Below, piece after piece: positions 26,404-40,000 of a stretch of DNA of 64,000 bases. The translations under genes were made by a program, and so were the position numbers. Source of the DNA: Rostratula benghalensis. Lineage: Eukaryota > Chordata > Aves > Charadriiformes > Rostratulidae. A model generated the notes under the pieces. It searched no databases. It was given only the letters and a program-made list of their open reading frames with translations, and was not told the DNA's origin. The first letter of the stretch is position 1, and every line of letters starts with the position of its first letter. The stretch covers positions 1,770,530 to 1,834,529 of the forward strand of contig VXAI01000161.1 in the NCBI GenBank assembly GCA_013399305.1, in the 5' to 3' direction.

Positions 26404-27989
26404 TAGAAGCGGGACACGCAACACCAACTTCGCCGTAGATCAGCTGAGGAACGGTCACAAAACCCATCCCAGAAGCGAAGGTGACGCACAAGAGGGCAAT
26501 AACGAAGAGCTTGGAAAGATAATATAGTTACCAAAGCAAAAGTATGTCCAACCTTTAGTGAGGACCCAGGGAAAAATGCCTTAAAACACCCGTGGTGTTC
26601 TGCGTAGCACCTGTAAGTATCTTGTTCTACTCCTGCCTTACTCCAGTCATACTTCATTTCTGAGATAGTCACAGCAGTTTGCTATAAAATGTCCCATGTC
26701 CCTTCCCTCCTCCCTCCTGCCCCAAGTGCCTCTCAAGGATCGTTACAGAGCTTTGGACTTATTCACCTCCTTCATAGTAGAGTGGAAAAATGGAGTAATG
26801 GAATTACCTGATAAAACACACATGCTATAAAACCACAGACCTGCGTTGCAAATGAAACCATAAAGGCCAACAAAAAGTGATTTGAGTTCAAAAATAAAAC
26901 ACAACACACAGCAAAAAGCCCTCACGGAAAAGAAAATGCCACGCACAACAGTTCGCAGAACAGCTCCATAAACGCACGTCGTTCTCATGCCATACTTCAG
27001 GCACTCCAGGATGTTCAAAAAACCCCAGGACTTCTGAAGGTAGGAGAAAACGTTATCAGAACTGGTAATGCTCAAAGCAAGGCAGGAGTCTGGACCTTGC
27101 AAAACACCCATCAAGCACTGATTTTGTAGAACTCAAGCTGATTCGGTCTGAACACGCACATTCTCCTTCAAGTCCTGCAGAAGGGAGGCAAATTTCATTT
27201 CCAGGTTTAAACCTTTCTCTGATCTGAACTCAGTGGCTTATTTTAAAATAAGCCCTGAATACAAGATTGATTCGATACTTGAATGCAAGTTTTGGTTACC
27301 TCCCCAAGGGACAAAGCATGCGGAAAGAGATGTAAGTGTCCAGTCTTGAGTTGTGGCAGGATCCCAGCCTGTAAGAGAATTAAGAAGAGTAAAGAGAGGT
27401 TGCTGTTAGAAGCATTGGGGGATGCAGGCACATGGGCTACTTCATCCACTTCAGCCTCTTGGATGATCAAAATAATGCACCCGAGAATAGTCTGAGGATA
27501 GACGAGCTCCCAGAACCAGAGCTTAGGACCACACAGTGGTACAGTGAACAACAGCTGAACAAGAGAAACACCAGCTGGAGGACACAAGGATGCACATCTC
27601 CATTTAAAATAGGCTTTGCCTCATGCAACTTGGAACATAATACGGCCCAGCAATCAAGCAATGCCCCTTCCAGGCAGGTGACTCCATCAAGAGCTATTCT
27701 TCCCCTACACAATACTCCTGGTATGGACGTTGCATAGGAGAAAGCCCCACCAAGCTGAATTACCCCTCCTGGTGTTTCACCAGAGCTCACTCACAGTGGA
27801 CAATCCCACTCGAGGAAGCCAAGTTCAATGCAGGTTACAAGTTTAACACAGCCTTAATGGGGTCACACGTGTGGCTGTCACAAGCACATGCAAGTTAGCA
27901 CGTCTGCGGGATGTTGTGGAATAAAAAGTATGCATCATCCTTAATGCAAGTAGGTCTCTGGCAGAAACTTCAATCTGAGTCTCTAACAC

Positions 27990-28027
27990 AGAAAAAGAAA
28001 AAGAAAAAAAAAAAAAAGAAAAAAAAG
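27990..28027. repeat. A-rich low-complexity tract
   Basis: GAAAAA units passing into poly(A). Confidence 0.9.
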
Positions 28028-28194
28028 TCAGGGACATAGACTTAAAGCAGCCTTGTCTCAGACAGCAAGAAATTCCTTAGCTCAAGCCCATTGTTTTGGG
28101 AAGAGAGGCTCTGGGTTCCTTTTGTGGATATGAGAACAGTAAAATGAGGAACTTTCTGAAGGAGGCCTACAAGAAAGCTGGAGAAGGACTTTCT

Positions 28195-28478
28195 ACAAGA
28201 GTATGTAGTGATAGGACATGGGGTAATGGCTTCAGTATGGAAAAGGGTAGACTATATTAGATAGTAAGAAGGAATTCTTTCCTGTGAGGATGGAACAGAC
28301 ACTGGAACAGGTTGCCCAGAGAAGCTGTGGCTGCCCCATCCCTGGAGGGGTTCAAGGCCAGGCTGGATGGGGCTTGGAGCAACCTGGTCTGGTGGGAGGT
28401 GTCCCTGCCCGTGGCAGGGGGTTGGAACTAGAGAATCTTTAAGGTCCCTTCCAACCCAAACCATTCTATGATTCTACC
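28195..28478 (+). mobile_element. CR1 3'-end fragment
   Basis: From caagagtatgtagtgatagg to accattctatgattctac, sense orientation. Confidence 0.92.
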
Positions 28479-28895
28479 TTGGGAAAAGGGAAGATGAAAA
28501 TTTCACCTACATTTCTTCAGGATCCCTCCCCAAATTATAATTTGTTTTGAAGTTCTGCCTTGGTTGACTTTGACACAACCCAATTCCAGCATCTCTACAG
28601 GGACCCTGGCACAGCTTCGCTTCGGCAAGAGACAGCTTCGAAACCACAACATTTGGCAATCAGACCTCCTGCTGGATTTTGTTCTACAAAGCAATGTAAC
28701 TGGTGATTTTTTAATGCACTTTAGTTCAACATATTGTAAAGTTCTCTCTTGTATTTGTTTACTCCTCCTCTTTGAGTCATTTACTGTAAAGGCTTGCGGA
28801 TTTCTGCTTATGTTAACGGTACAAAGGGAATGAGGTGAGGATGTTCACTGACATCTTCTCAGCTTTGCTTTCGTAGATGGTCAGTAGGGAGGGTG

Positions 28896-28980
28896 GGAGA
28901 GGAGAGGAGAGGAGAGGAGAGGAGAGGAGAGGAGAGGAGAGGAGAGGAGAGGAGAGGAGAGGAGAGGAGAGGAGAGGAGA
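28896..28980 (+). repeat. (GGAGA)17 purine microsatellite
   Basis: Seventeen perfect GGAGA units, all purine on the plus strand. Confidence 0.97.
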
Positions 28981-31364
28981 ACCCTCACCTTGTTGGGAGA
29001 AATCCTTCCACCAGGACTTTAGAACCAGAGGCTGACCCTGGATCAGCTCTGCTGGCTTAAGGACACGGTGGCACAGGACTTTGGCTGGAGCTGAGATCGT
29101 GCCAATAAAATATCCATATACTCGACCATGACAGATAAGGTTGTTCCTTCACTCAATACCGAGCGATCAGACTTCAGGTCAAGGAATTAGCAGTAATCTA
29201 CAGAGATAAAAAACACCAGGGAGACAGGAAAGAGGGCACAGGGTATCTCTTCACTCTCCGCCAGCTGCAACTTGTCTAAAAACCCTTGTGTTTTGGTCAT
29301 CTCCATCTATTGCCTCCCTGAAAACCAACTCACACCAACTGAGGGTGTCATTCATCCGCAGCGAGCCATCAGACCCCTTCATTTAAGTCAGACCCTGCTT
29401 TCTCTCAGCCTTCAGTAACTTCAGACTTCTCCAAAATACAGACTGCATCGTTACAAGAGGCCATCACGCCCGTTATTCCACGTGTGATCATTTAAATGCC
29501 TCTGCCAACTACAGCACTTCTTCACGTCAAGAAAAAAAAAACCCACTAATTCTGTTTTGAAAAGTGTTTTAAAATTTGATAGGCAAAGGGACAAAAACAA
29601 GACACGTTGTAATTAGCCACATATTTATGGACCTCCAGAGACAGTGCTCGAACATGAAACTCCCAGGCACAAACCCTTATTCTTATTCGGGAGCACAGCA
29701 CATCTGAGATTGTGGATATTCCTGCAGTTGAAAAAATACTCAAAATTTGTAAGGAAGAAAGTCATCTGAGGGTGAAGCAACCTGACAAGTGAAAGGCCAG
29801 TCACAGAGTCACTTCTGACATCAGGTTAGTGGCTGCTTTTACGAGAAGGCAGGCACCAACCCTGACACTTATCTACCAAGTGGGGAGCAGAAGTGAAACA
29901 CGTAGCTGGGAAACTGCGATCCTTGGAGACATGCCTTTTGTAGGGCACCATTTTAAGAACATCAGGGTATTTTTAAATTCATGTGGAGCACTCAGCTCAG
30001 CTGGTTTATATCTTTTTTTTTTTTTTTTTTTTACTGTAGCATGGACATCAATAGCAAATACGAAGAACTCTTTTTTATCCATTTATTATAAGCCATGATA
30101 TCGTTGACCCTCCATGACCACAGTATGTCCACTCTATAGCATAAGTTCTGGTGAGAAACCAGACCAAGAAGTAGGTTTGATCTAACTGTTCATAAGCATA
30201 GTAGGAATTTAAGAAAAAAATCTGCTTCTAATTTTGTCCAGGAACCTCCAGTGACCTTTTTACAGGGATAACCAGAGGTGGAATTAATGTGGCCCAGAGC
30301 AATCTGCTTTTTAAGTTGCATTCAAACACCAAGGTGATTAATAGGTACCACAGAGAAACCAACCTGCCCCTAAACTCCAGACTGGTATTTTAAGTCTTCC
30401 AAAATGATCTCAGTCATACAGATTGCTGAAAATCTTTGCATCCAGTTCTTGCTCTCCACTTTCCCTTCATGGGCTCTTCGAACTGGGACCATCCTTCTTT
30501 AAATCTTTAAAAACCACCTCCTCTTTGCCATTATTCTTTAGGAAATCAACGCTGCAGCAGCAATGCAGCAAACGTAGGCCAGGCAGCAAAAGAAGGGAAA
30601 AGGATTTCATTTGAAACCAACACTTGATTTCATTCACTCACAGCTTCAGAGCCACCAGCACCTGGATGCATGTGTCCAAGTAGTCCGTGCAAAATTCAGG
30701 TGCCAAGACTCCTGAATCCAGGAGGTCTGTCTAGGACTCCCTGTGACAACACAGAGACAAAAAGGGACAACAAAGTTACTGAGTTCTTGGTTGGCAACCA
30801 CGTGCTGGTTTTGGACAGGCCTTTTTTTTTTTACCTTTTAGGAATTGTCAGAAATCAGCCTGTCCATCTTGTCCTGCCTCTAGGAGCCATCTGGATTTGC
30901 TCAGGGCCTTCACCTCCTGGTTACCTGCACATAGACCCAAGCTGAGATTTTGATGATCTGCTATTCTAAGTGACTTCAGCACATGCCAATCTAATAGTCC
31001 TTCTGCTGCTACTGCTCCTCCTGGTACCTCTGCTCCCAGACATTCCCATTCACACTGGTGTACACGTGCCTACTACAATTCTCCAAAATTCCAGTGATCA
31101 CCAGCCATGGAAGAGAACTACAAAAACTACAACCCTTTGTGTTTCAGAGGACAGCAGAACTGCACAGCATTTTAAGGCAAGAATAATGTGGCCACGGGTT
31201 ATAAACAAGTTGCCTTTTGGTATTAGTTTCTTTAATGGTCTTTTAACAAGACCACATCTATGCCATGTTATCTCTCTCAAGGGACTACCATACACTGGAA
31301 AACATTCCAGAAAATATACTAATTTAGAAAAGGTATATTTCTGGGTACCACCAAAAAAAAATAA

Positions 31365-32347
31365 TCATGGAATCATAGAAGGGTTGGGGTTGGAAAGGAC
31401 CTTTAAAGGTCATCTAGCCCAACCCCACCTGCAATGAGCAGGGACATCTCCCACTAGATCAGGTCACTCAGAGCCCTGTCCAAGCTGACCTTGAATGTTT
31501 CCAGGGATGGGGCATCTACCACCTCTCTGGGGAACCTGGGCCAGCGTTTCACCATCCTCAGCATAAAAAAAAATTTCTTCCTAATATCTAGTCTAAAGCT
31601 ACACTCTTCTAGCTTAAAACCGTTACCCCTTGTCCTATCACTGTGGCCCCTGCTAAAAAGTTTCTCCCCATATTGTTAGAAGCCCCACTGAAGTACTGAT
31701 AGGCTGCAACAAGGTCTCCCTGGAGCCTTCTCTTCTCCAGGTTGAACAACCCCAACTCTCTCAGCCTGTCCCCATAGAAGTGCTCCAGCCCTCTGAGCAT
31801 CTTTGTGCTGCTCCTCTAGACCCGTTCCAAGAGATCCATGTCCCTCCTGTGCTGAGGACTCCAGAGCTGGACACAGTGCTCCAGGTGGGATCTCACCAGA
31901 GTGGAGTAGAGGGGTGGAATCACCTCCCTGGCCCTGTTGGCCACTCTGCTTTTGATGCAGTCCAGGATGCCATTGGCTTTCTGTGCTGCCAGCACACACT
32001 GCCAGCTCATGTCAAGTTTCTCATCAACCAGTACGCCCCAAAACCTTCTCAGCAGGGCTGCTCTCAATCCTTCATCCCCCTGCCTGCATTGATAACTGCA
32101 GGTTGCCTCGACCCAGGTGCAGGACCCTGCACTTGGCCTTGTTGAACCTCATGAGGACCACATGGGCCCACTTCTTGAGCCTGTCCAGGTCCCTCTGGGG
32201 TGACATCCCGTCCCTAAGGTTTGTCAAATGCACCACTCAGCTTGGTGAAACCTACTCAGATTATACATGATCTGCACTGTCTACATCCCTGACTGAGGAT
32301 ATTGAACAGTACTGGTCCCAGCACAGGTCCCTGAGGGGCACCACTTG
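31365..32347 (-). mobile_element. CR1 fragment of almost 1 kb with part of ORF2
   Basis: Antisense copy from atcatggaatcatagaaggg into ORF2 (ccttgttgaacctcatgagg, gtccctgaggggcaccact). Frames are broken at several points. The distal part includes the region just downstream of the reverse transcriptase active site. Confidence 0.93.
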
Positions 32348-35300
32348 TTAATTCAACATATGGAAAGATAAAAGTTTATTGTTCTTCAAGTGACTGCAAC
32401 ATTTGAAAGCGCTTGTCTTTGTGCTATTCTCCTGGAAACTGTAGGTTACACCAAGAGTCTAAAATAAACACGTGAGCAGATGGTGAAATTCCTCACCTTT
32501 GCCCCCGTGGGTCTTATCTGCACTGGCTGTTTAAGAGATGATTCTCAGTGCACCTAAGGACAAGCCTTCATCTTCGTTACAGAATTTATGTATGAATTCA
32601 CTTGTCAATTACAAGAAGCAAAACCAATCTCTGAAGACTTTATTTCAACAATCAATTTAAGAAAAAAAAAATGTCAAGAGAGAAATTATTTCACCTCTAA
32701 ATTGGTGAAATAATAACTAAGGTGAGAAAAAGAGGGGTTTGTTTTTTTCAAATCCAATTTTCTGGTCACTTTGGAAGACCTTGAATCTCACTTTTTGGGG
32801 TGGCCAGCCACATACCCTCATCTCCAGATTGTGGAATCAAACATTTTTCAGTCATGCAAACAATTTAAGTGGCTTGTTCAGAGCAGAACAGATTCAATGA
32901 CGTAGTAAGAGAAACTCTTAATACCAGATCCAACATGCAGCATCTCTACTGACATGAGACTGGCTTCCTTTTGTATGACAGTAAGAATATGGATTTTAAA
33001 ACAGAGTGTTTTCTTTCCTCTACTAGGCCCTAGGTGGTTCTTAGAAAGAATAGGCTCACTCTGGGAGGTCGGCTTCCTGGTAAGAACTGTAAGAACTAAA
33101 CCTGACAGGATTCTTTACTGTATCCTCCAAGTTAAGTGTGAGAACTGCATCAAACCACCCCGATTCAGAGGAGCAGGGGGGACTACATGATTGGCAGGGA
33201 GCTGCCAGCAGAGCTGTAAAACTGCCAGCCAGGAGCAGCAGCCGGATAATACCCCCTGGGGGAAGAATGCTGGAACTCCCACACTTGTGTTTGTAACACA
33301 TTGTAACTTACTTCAACCCCTGGACTTCGCTGGCACCAACAGTCTCCAGACTGATCTGCTAGCAGGCTCTATTACTTAACCTGAAGGCATAGTTAAACAC
33401 ATTTTATTCACCACCTCCAGAGGTGGTGTGGGTTTTTTTCCCCTTGGAATTTCTCCACAGTGGCATTCTCCATGGAGATCCCTGTGTCATTTTGCATCTC
33501 TCCCCTTGAAACTCACCCTGTGACGCTTCCTTTCCTCCTCTCTCCTCATTCATCTGCTTTCTCCTCACTGCTTATTATGAAGCAATCCATGGTGAAGTCT
33601 TCCTTGTCCTCTCCAGAACGTTCTACTTGGGCTGCTACCATTGCTCCCTGGCACAAGCTAAGCCAGCTCTTCCCCTAAACCAGCTTGGGAAGCAAGAAAT
33701 TAGACTGGGGTCATAACTCCAAGAAGAACAGCGAGTTTAAGGTAGCAAGAGAGGTCTTCTCAGGTATTGCTGCAGTCTGTAACAAGACACAGGAGCCAAC
33801 TCCAACTCCAGATACTGCCACAGGCCACAGAAGCTTCCTAAAGAACCTAAGCACTTATCTAGATGGCTTTCCCATTCTGTCAAGGTTTACATATAGGCTT
33901 AAAGCCTTTTTAAGGAGGTTTTTCAAAGCCAAGCACTAGGACCTACTGGTATCGTTACATAAATACTCATCCCCTCTCACCTCTGCAAAAAGAAACAACT
34001 AAAGCAAGCAAGGAACAAATACAGCGAGACCTGGACAGGCTGGAGGGCTGGGCAGAGAGGAACCTCATGAAATTCAACAAGGGCAAATGCAGGGATCTGC
34101 ACCTGGGCAGGAATAACCCCTTGCACCAGTACAGGATGGAGGGTGACCTGCTGGAGAGCAGCTCTGAGGAAAAAGACCTGGGAGTCCTGGTGGACAACAG
34201 GATGGCCAGGAGTCAGCAATGTGCCCTTGTGGCCAAGAAGGCCAATGGCATCCTGGGGGGCATCAGGAAAAGTGCAACCAGCAGGTGGAGGGAGGTCATC
34301 CTGCCCCTCTCCTCTGCCCTGGTGAGGCCCCATCTGGAGTCCTGTGTCCAGTTCTGGGCTCCCCAGTTCGAGAAAGACAGGGACCTGCTGGAGAGGGTAC
34401 AGCAGAGGGCTTCAAAGATGAGAAGGGGAGTAGAACATCTCTCTCAATCAAAATCAGTTAAATCCATGCAAGTAGAAGGCAATAGTACCATGCTATGCCC
34501 AGGCTCAGAAACAAAACCAGCACTAACTGGGGAGAGGCTGAAGCAGGAACTAGGCAATGGGGTGAGTTTTCAAGTCGTGGAGCTCAGGTAGAACGGCACA
34601 GACAAAAGGTCTGGAAAAGAGATTGCACAAGGTGAACAGCAGAAAAGAAAAGCTGCCTAATATCTTAAAAAAAACTAGAAATGGCACATACAAAATAGGT
34701 TGGCATTAAAAAAAGAGGCAGCAGTAAATGATTCTTAGAGACGTAAAGATTAGTATTACAGAGTGGATTGTGTGCCCGCTTGCTGAGAGTCAAAATTCCT
34801 GTGACTACAAAACTATGAAGAAAGAATGAGAACTCACAGCAGAAAAAAAGTTGAATGAGCCTTCAGTCAACATTAAAACAGGATGATGAAGAAGAGATCA
34901 AAGTGGCAAGTGAGATCATCATGTCCAGACACCACCAAAATCCTGAACAACTTCTAAATCAAGTATTTCCTAACACCCTTTTGAAAACAGATGCATGCTA
35001 TTGACACATTTATTACTACAAAAATCTGGTAGCAAAATAAAAATAAGTTTGAGAGAAGGAATCAGCTATGCATTCAGAACCACTGACTTAAACCAGTGCA
35101 CTCATATCATGTCACCTTGAAATGCAGAAAGTACAAGCCAGAAACAAAACTCCCATTGACTCAAGCATCTCAAGATGAGAAAGATGCACAGAATAACCTC
35201 AGGAGATTTCCCCATGGCACGGGACACACCTGCTATTAACACAAATTTAGAAACAATTGTGGGCAGGACAGATCAGATTTCCATATGCCCACGGACTAAA

Positions 35301-36817
35301 ACCACTCAGCAGAAAGCACTGCGAAACAATTGTGTCCAAGCATTGTACTGTGACAATTCTTCAAGTTAGATCAGAAGCCAAAGTCTCCTGGGAGAACCCA
35401 AGGCCAGGCTTAAGCTGAGTGGGTTCTGCCACAGAGGCAATTTCTCATCAAGAGGAACTGCTCTACACAGAAAATCCCCAGTGCTTTTGAATGGGCATTT
35501 CTGCTCCCACCCCCCCCATCCTACACCTTCATTGTGCCTTCAACCATTAGCACATTAGAGGAGAACACTGAGGAGAAAAAGCAGCTTTCAAAGAGATTGG
35601 CAAGGAACAGAAAAAATCAGAAGTCTCTCTGAAACCTGACCAGCTTTGTTTACAATGGTTTCCCCCAGTCAGTCCCAAAAACTTCAAAAGTCCACTTTAA
35701 AAAAATAGAAAGACACTTAAAATTGGCGTATTTCAAAAGAAGAGGAGAGGGTATGTCTAGTATTTGATTTGCACGATGCCAAACAGCAACGTCAGGAGAT
35801 GTGTTTGTCCTCAAAGCACAGAGCTGAGCACACGTTCTGGGCCTCCTTGCAAATAAACACCAAGTTCTCTCCTCTGAGGGAACATCATGCATTTAGCAGC
35901 GTTGCTCATTCAAGAGCCAAGTTTTAAGCCAGTTAAGATTTTTAACAGCCAGTAGGGAGGAAGAAAGCATTTGAGCTTCCTAAACATTGTCTCTAGCTTC
36001 TACTGCTTGTCACTACACCATTCCTACAGCAAGATATGAGCAAGGAATGTGACCATGCTGAAGCGTGGGCATGACATAACAGCACCACAGCAGAACAACA
36101 ACAGAACAACCCTCTCTGTTGTAACTTTTCATTACAAATCCACCAGATGGATTAAGAGAGACTCCTGATGAACAATCTCATGGAAACTACACAGGCCTGA
36201 GACAGGCAAAGCTTTTGACTGAACATACACACACACACACTGATGTTTGCACCAAGGACTAAAAAACTGCACAGATGGAAATACAGTGTTTTTGAGGAGA
36301 GGTGTTATTTTAAAAGCGTGTATTTAAATAATTAAATTGCTAAATTTTGTGGTCTAACAGCCTTGCAAGCTCGTTGTTGGCCACACACACTCTTGAAATT
36401 TTGGCTCCACAGGGAAGTTCTGTGCCCATTACTAGAACATGAACTCTCAGAAGAAAGGAATGGGGTCCCGAGTCTTGTTGTTTGCACGTACAAGTTTCAT
36501 TTTATCACAATTGACAGTATTCAGGACTGAACAGGTTAACTACAAAAAAAAAAAAAAGTCAGTTGGTATTTCTTCTTCTCCACACCTATAAAAAATTGCA
36601 AACGGAAAAGCTCCCAAGGAAATTTAGTTCATACCAAACCATGTGCCAGAGAAAAAAGGGCCACACTCCAGAACACAGGCAGTCTTAGCCGAGAAGCAAT
36701 ATGGAATTCTGAGGGTAACATCCTTCTACAGCAGCTTGAGGAGGTACAAAATACAGCAGCTCAGCAGCCTGAAGTTAAGACTACAGTCTTGTCCCGTTAC
36801 CAGTACAAAAGCCTACG
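32348..36817. other. Intergenic region downstream of ANAPC4
   Basis: Contains the CR1 ORF2 piece at 34,018-34,446, short poly(A) and CA tracts, and the ANAPC4 3' UTR in its last few hundred bases. No other coding region recognised. Confidence 0.5.
34018..34446 (+). mobile_element. CR1 ORF2 fragment lacking the 3' end
   Basis: An ORF2-end segment (agacctggacaggctggagg to gggagtagaacatctctctc) stays open over about 125 codons (for example [13 protein letters not shown] and [12 protein letters not shown]). It then stops abruptly in unrelated sequence, without the CR1 3' UTR. Confidence 0.9.
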
Positions 36818-37033
36818 TCAAGGCTCCAGACTTGATTCTTGTTCTTCGGTTTCATCAGGCAGTTCTTCAGCAGCTGCATCACACACATTGTCCTGGTTAG
36901 CTGCAGACTGATCCAGTTCATCAGGCTCCCCAGCAGCAATCTGAGTTGTTTCTTCTTCCTCCTCTTCCTCAGCTTCCCCGTCGTCCTCTACATCCATCTC
37001 AAACACTCTGACATGACGCAGATTTGAACTTAG
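36818..37033 (-). CDS. ANAPC4: ANAPC4 exon 28, acidic tail and stop
   Basis: The last coding exon follows the acceptor CTCCGTAG and encodes [14 protein letters not shown] as in human, then a strongly acidic tail with a run of seven Glu, ending ESSLEP and TGA at 36,820-36,818. The 71 residues contain no lysine, unlike the human tail. No canonical AATAAA was found in the first few hundred bases downstream; a GATAAA variant (tttatc on the plus strand) is at 36,501-36,506, so the 3' UTR end is not placed. Confidence 0.93.
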   Translation of the reverse strand, partial: LSSNLRHVRVFEMDVEDDGEAEEEEEEETTQIAAGEPDELDQSAANQDNVCDAAAEELPDETEEQESSLEP

Positions 37034-40000
37034 CTACGGAGACATCCAGGAGTTTTTGTCAGTAAGTAAATAAAAGCACTGACACTATTTATAAGATGGA
37101 GCAGCAGCTTTGAAAACAGCCTTTATTTTTGAAATGGAGGTATTAAGGAAATTAGGAAATTAGCAGCTTTTTTTATCACTCTGCAGGCTGAAAAGTAAAG
37201 CAAGCAGATCTAAAAACTTCTCTTAGCTCTCCCGGGTTGTCTTAGGAGAGAGGTGCGACTGTACCCTGACACAGTACAGGTTTGCTCACGGGTGTTGCTA
37301 CTTACCACACAGGAAACTTTCCTGATGCCATTTACAGCGACGTACTGAGCTTTCATGTTCTCCAGCACCCTCCACTGATTCTCCAAGGTGACAGCACGGG
37401 TGGGTATCTCACCACTTTGCTCATCCAGCCTGCGAGCAGCCGAGAAGAAAAGCGCAACGCTAGTACAACCGTACACAACTCCAGTACTAAGGAAAACCTC
37501 AGTCAGTCCAGGGTTGGGGTTTTTTTATGTCTAAGTTTTATTATATCTTATGCAACAAGCAGACAAGCCTTTGAAAGCATCCTAACTATGCTCCAGCCTT
37601 TCAAAGGCGCATCGCTTCGATTCACCCCCAACTCAGAGGGGATTGTATGAAAGAACCCTGCCTGTTCCAGTGGCCAGGATTGCCTGGAACTTGTTTTTAA
37701 TATTTTCTGTTTCTTCTTCAACACCCATTTTCTTTGTGGCATGAAAAAATATTTACAGTTCAGTAGGGCTCTTTATTTTGAATGAAAAATATATCTTAAA
37801 CAATCCACCAGAGGGGCATAGGGGGAATAAAAAGAGACAGATGAAGAAATATCTGTGTATTCTTATTACAAGACTTGGTGTATGAGCAAATATGCTGAGA
37901 AGACTCCAGATTCAAACATTCTGACCAGCAAAGTTATCATAAAGGAAAGAGGATTTCTGACTTGACAGGATGTCTTGAATTGGTCCTCCCATTTCACCAA
38001 ATACACAGATGGTATTCACTTCTCCAAAAACCAAAACCAACCCCAACCCAATCCCCCCCAAAACCACGGAACAAACTGTTCAGGAAGCTTCCACTTCCCC
38101 ACTCCACTCTCCCTGGCACCAAAAAAAAAAAAAATAAAGCAAAGCTTTTGTCTTTAAAATAGTTACACACACACACAAAGCTTAAGTAACTGTACACAAT
38201 TAGAATATGTGCTTAATCTGCTTTTCAGTTCCACATTTTCAGACTTGCTCAAAGTTTTTCAGTACCTTTTAGTAGAATCCCAGACAAATTCCCTATCTTG
38301 ATCCTCATCTGAGTATACTGAAGATAAAGGCAGCTGAGCCAAGACTCTCTCCTTGCCTTCTTGTTCCACACTCTCCTTCAAAACCACAGTGACAGTTTCA
38401 TCATCGTAGAAGTGTGCATCTAAACAACTGTAGCACCTACAGGAAAAAAAATAATTTAGAAAGCATCACGGAATAAAAGCGAATACAACACTAAAGTATT
38501 TTGATGTTGCACAGCATTCAAGCTAAAAAGCATCCAGTAGTTAACAGTGAGCTTTACTGTAAGCAGTAAAAGGGTCAGTCATGCAGCTATGACTAAAAGA
38601 CAGCCATAATCACGGCAGATTCCTGTATTAGGCAGGAAAAAAAAAACAAAACAACCCTGTATTAGGCAGGAAAAAAATCCAAAACCAAACTCAAACATCA
38701 AAAAAAACCCCACAAAAATAAAACTTAGCAGCAATCTTATCCTTTCCTCTTTCAGGTGAAATGAAAGAAACAGTGAACACCAAAGAAAATTTAGAAACAC
38801 ACCTGAGGGTTGTGTGTTTCTTGCGTGTCTGCCCAAGGTCTAGTTTTCAACTAGAAAACTAAAATTGGTTTGACCTTGAGGTGAAGTGCAAAATAAGACT
38901 CCCACAATCCTGCAGCTTCATGCACCTGAGCCATTTCTGACAGCCAGGCTCACTCAGGGACTACAAGCTGGTCCAGAGCCTGAAGTACTCACTTTTGGGA
39001 TAAAAGCCAAACTTTAGCGCCCCGAGACATTAACTTAAAGTAAAATAAACACCAGGAAAACAGGCTCTTCAATTTAGCAGTCTGCAATTCTGGAGGGAAA
39101 AAAAAAATAATAATCAAATATACTGACCTGGAGTCTGTGCTCTCATTTATACTGTTGTTCAAGAAGTTTCCAAACTCTACTGCGAGAATTCCATTGCTGA
39201 CAGACCTAGAAGAACAGCATTTGTTATCTCAGCAATTAATTTCTTTTCCATTCATAAAGAATTCAAAATCTCTAATGGAAACTGTAGTCAGAGATGGTGT
39301 AAGCCTGTCTCAGCTTAGCAGGACACACAGCCAAATTCCAAGATGATATAATTGGTGGATAGAAACTTTTTGATTTCTTCTACCCCCCAGCAAAACGTGA
39401 CTAATGGAGTCAAACGGGAAGCAGCATCTGGCTTGTAGGAGACAGTTCTTTGCTCAACTCTTGGCTCCACTGTCCCAGCCTCAGGTCCATTAAGCTACTT
39501 GTAAGTCAAATCTACAGAAAACAAGTTTATACTGCTTTAGATATCAATGAGGGAGGAAACAGGACAATTTTGTCATCATCACTTCTCAACTGTAAACCCA
39601 AAAGACAGCTTCACCCTGTGCCTTCTTTAGCAGAAAAACTGTTATAAAAATCCCCAGCACTATCACAGTTATCTCCTCAAATTAAATAAAAAGTTATAAA
39701 CCACAGTATTTTACAGAGAGGAGGAGTTTTTGTTTTATAAACCCAGGTTATTTCAGCACAACCAGGCCATGATAAATTGCATCCTGGACACAGAAAGCCC
39801 TGGAGACACAAAAAACTACACCCCAAAGAGATGTATTCTGCTTGTTGTGCCTGTGAGTCCCCCTCACATTTTACCTCAGAGTATTAAATTGCAGGCTGCA
39901 AGGGGTGAATCAAAGAATAATATTTACAGTAAGACAAAGCATCACTGAAAGCAGGATTCCCTATAATTTTTCACAAGTTTGCACAAGCAAGCAATCCCTG

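Larger units (their letters stand above)
26404..31364. other. Intergenic, microsatellites and one CR1 only
   Basis: Outside the CR1 at 28,195 and the simple repeats at 27,990, 28,896 and 30,010-30,032 (poly-T), no gene or repeat family was recognised. Confidence 0.5.

Noticed and set aside
28896..28980. Regular array considered as a CRISPR-like repeat
   Set aside because: It is a simple pentanucleotide microsatellite with no spacers, in a vertebrate genome.
34067..34591. 174-codon frame
   Set aside because: CR1 ORF2 remnant running into unrelated sequence.
36839..37027. Plus-strand frame opposite the last ANAPC4 exon
   Set aside because: Shadow of the acidic tail on the other strand.
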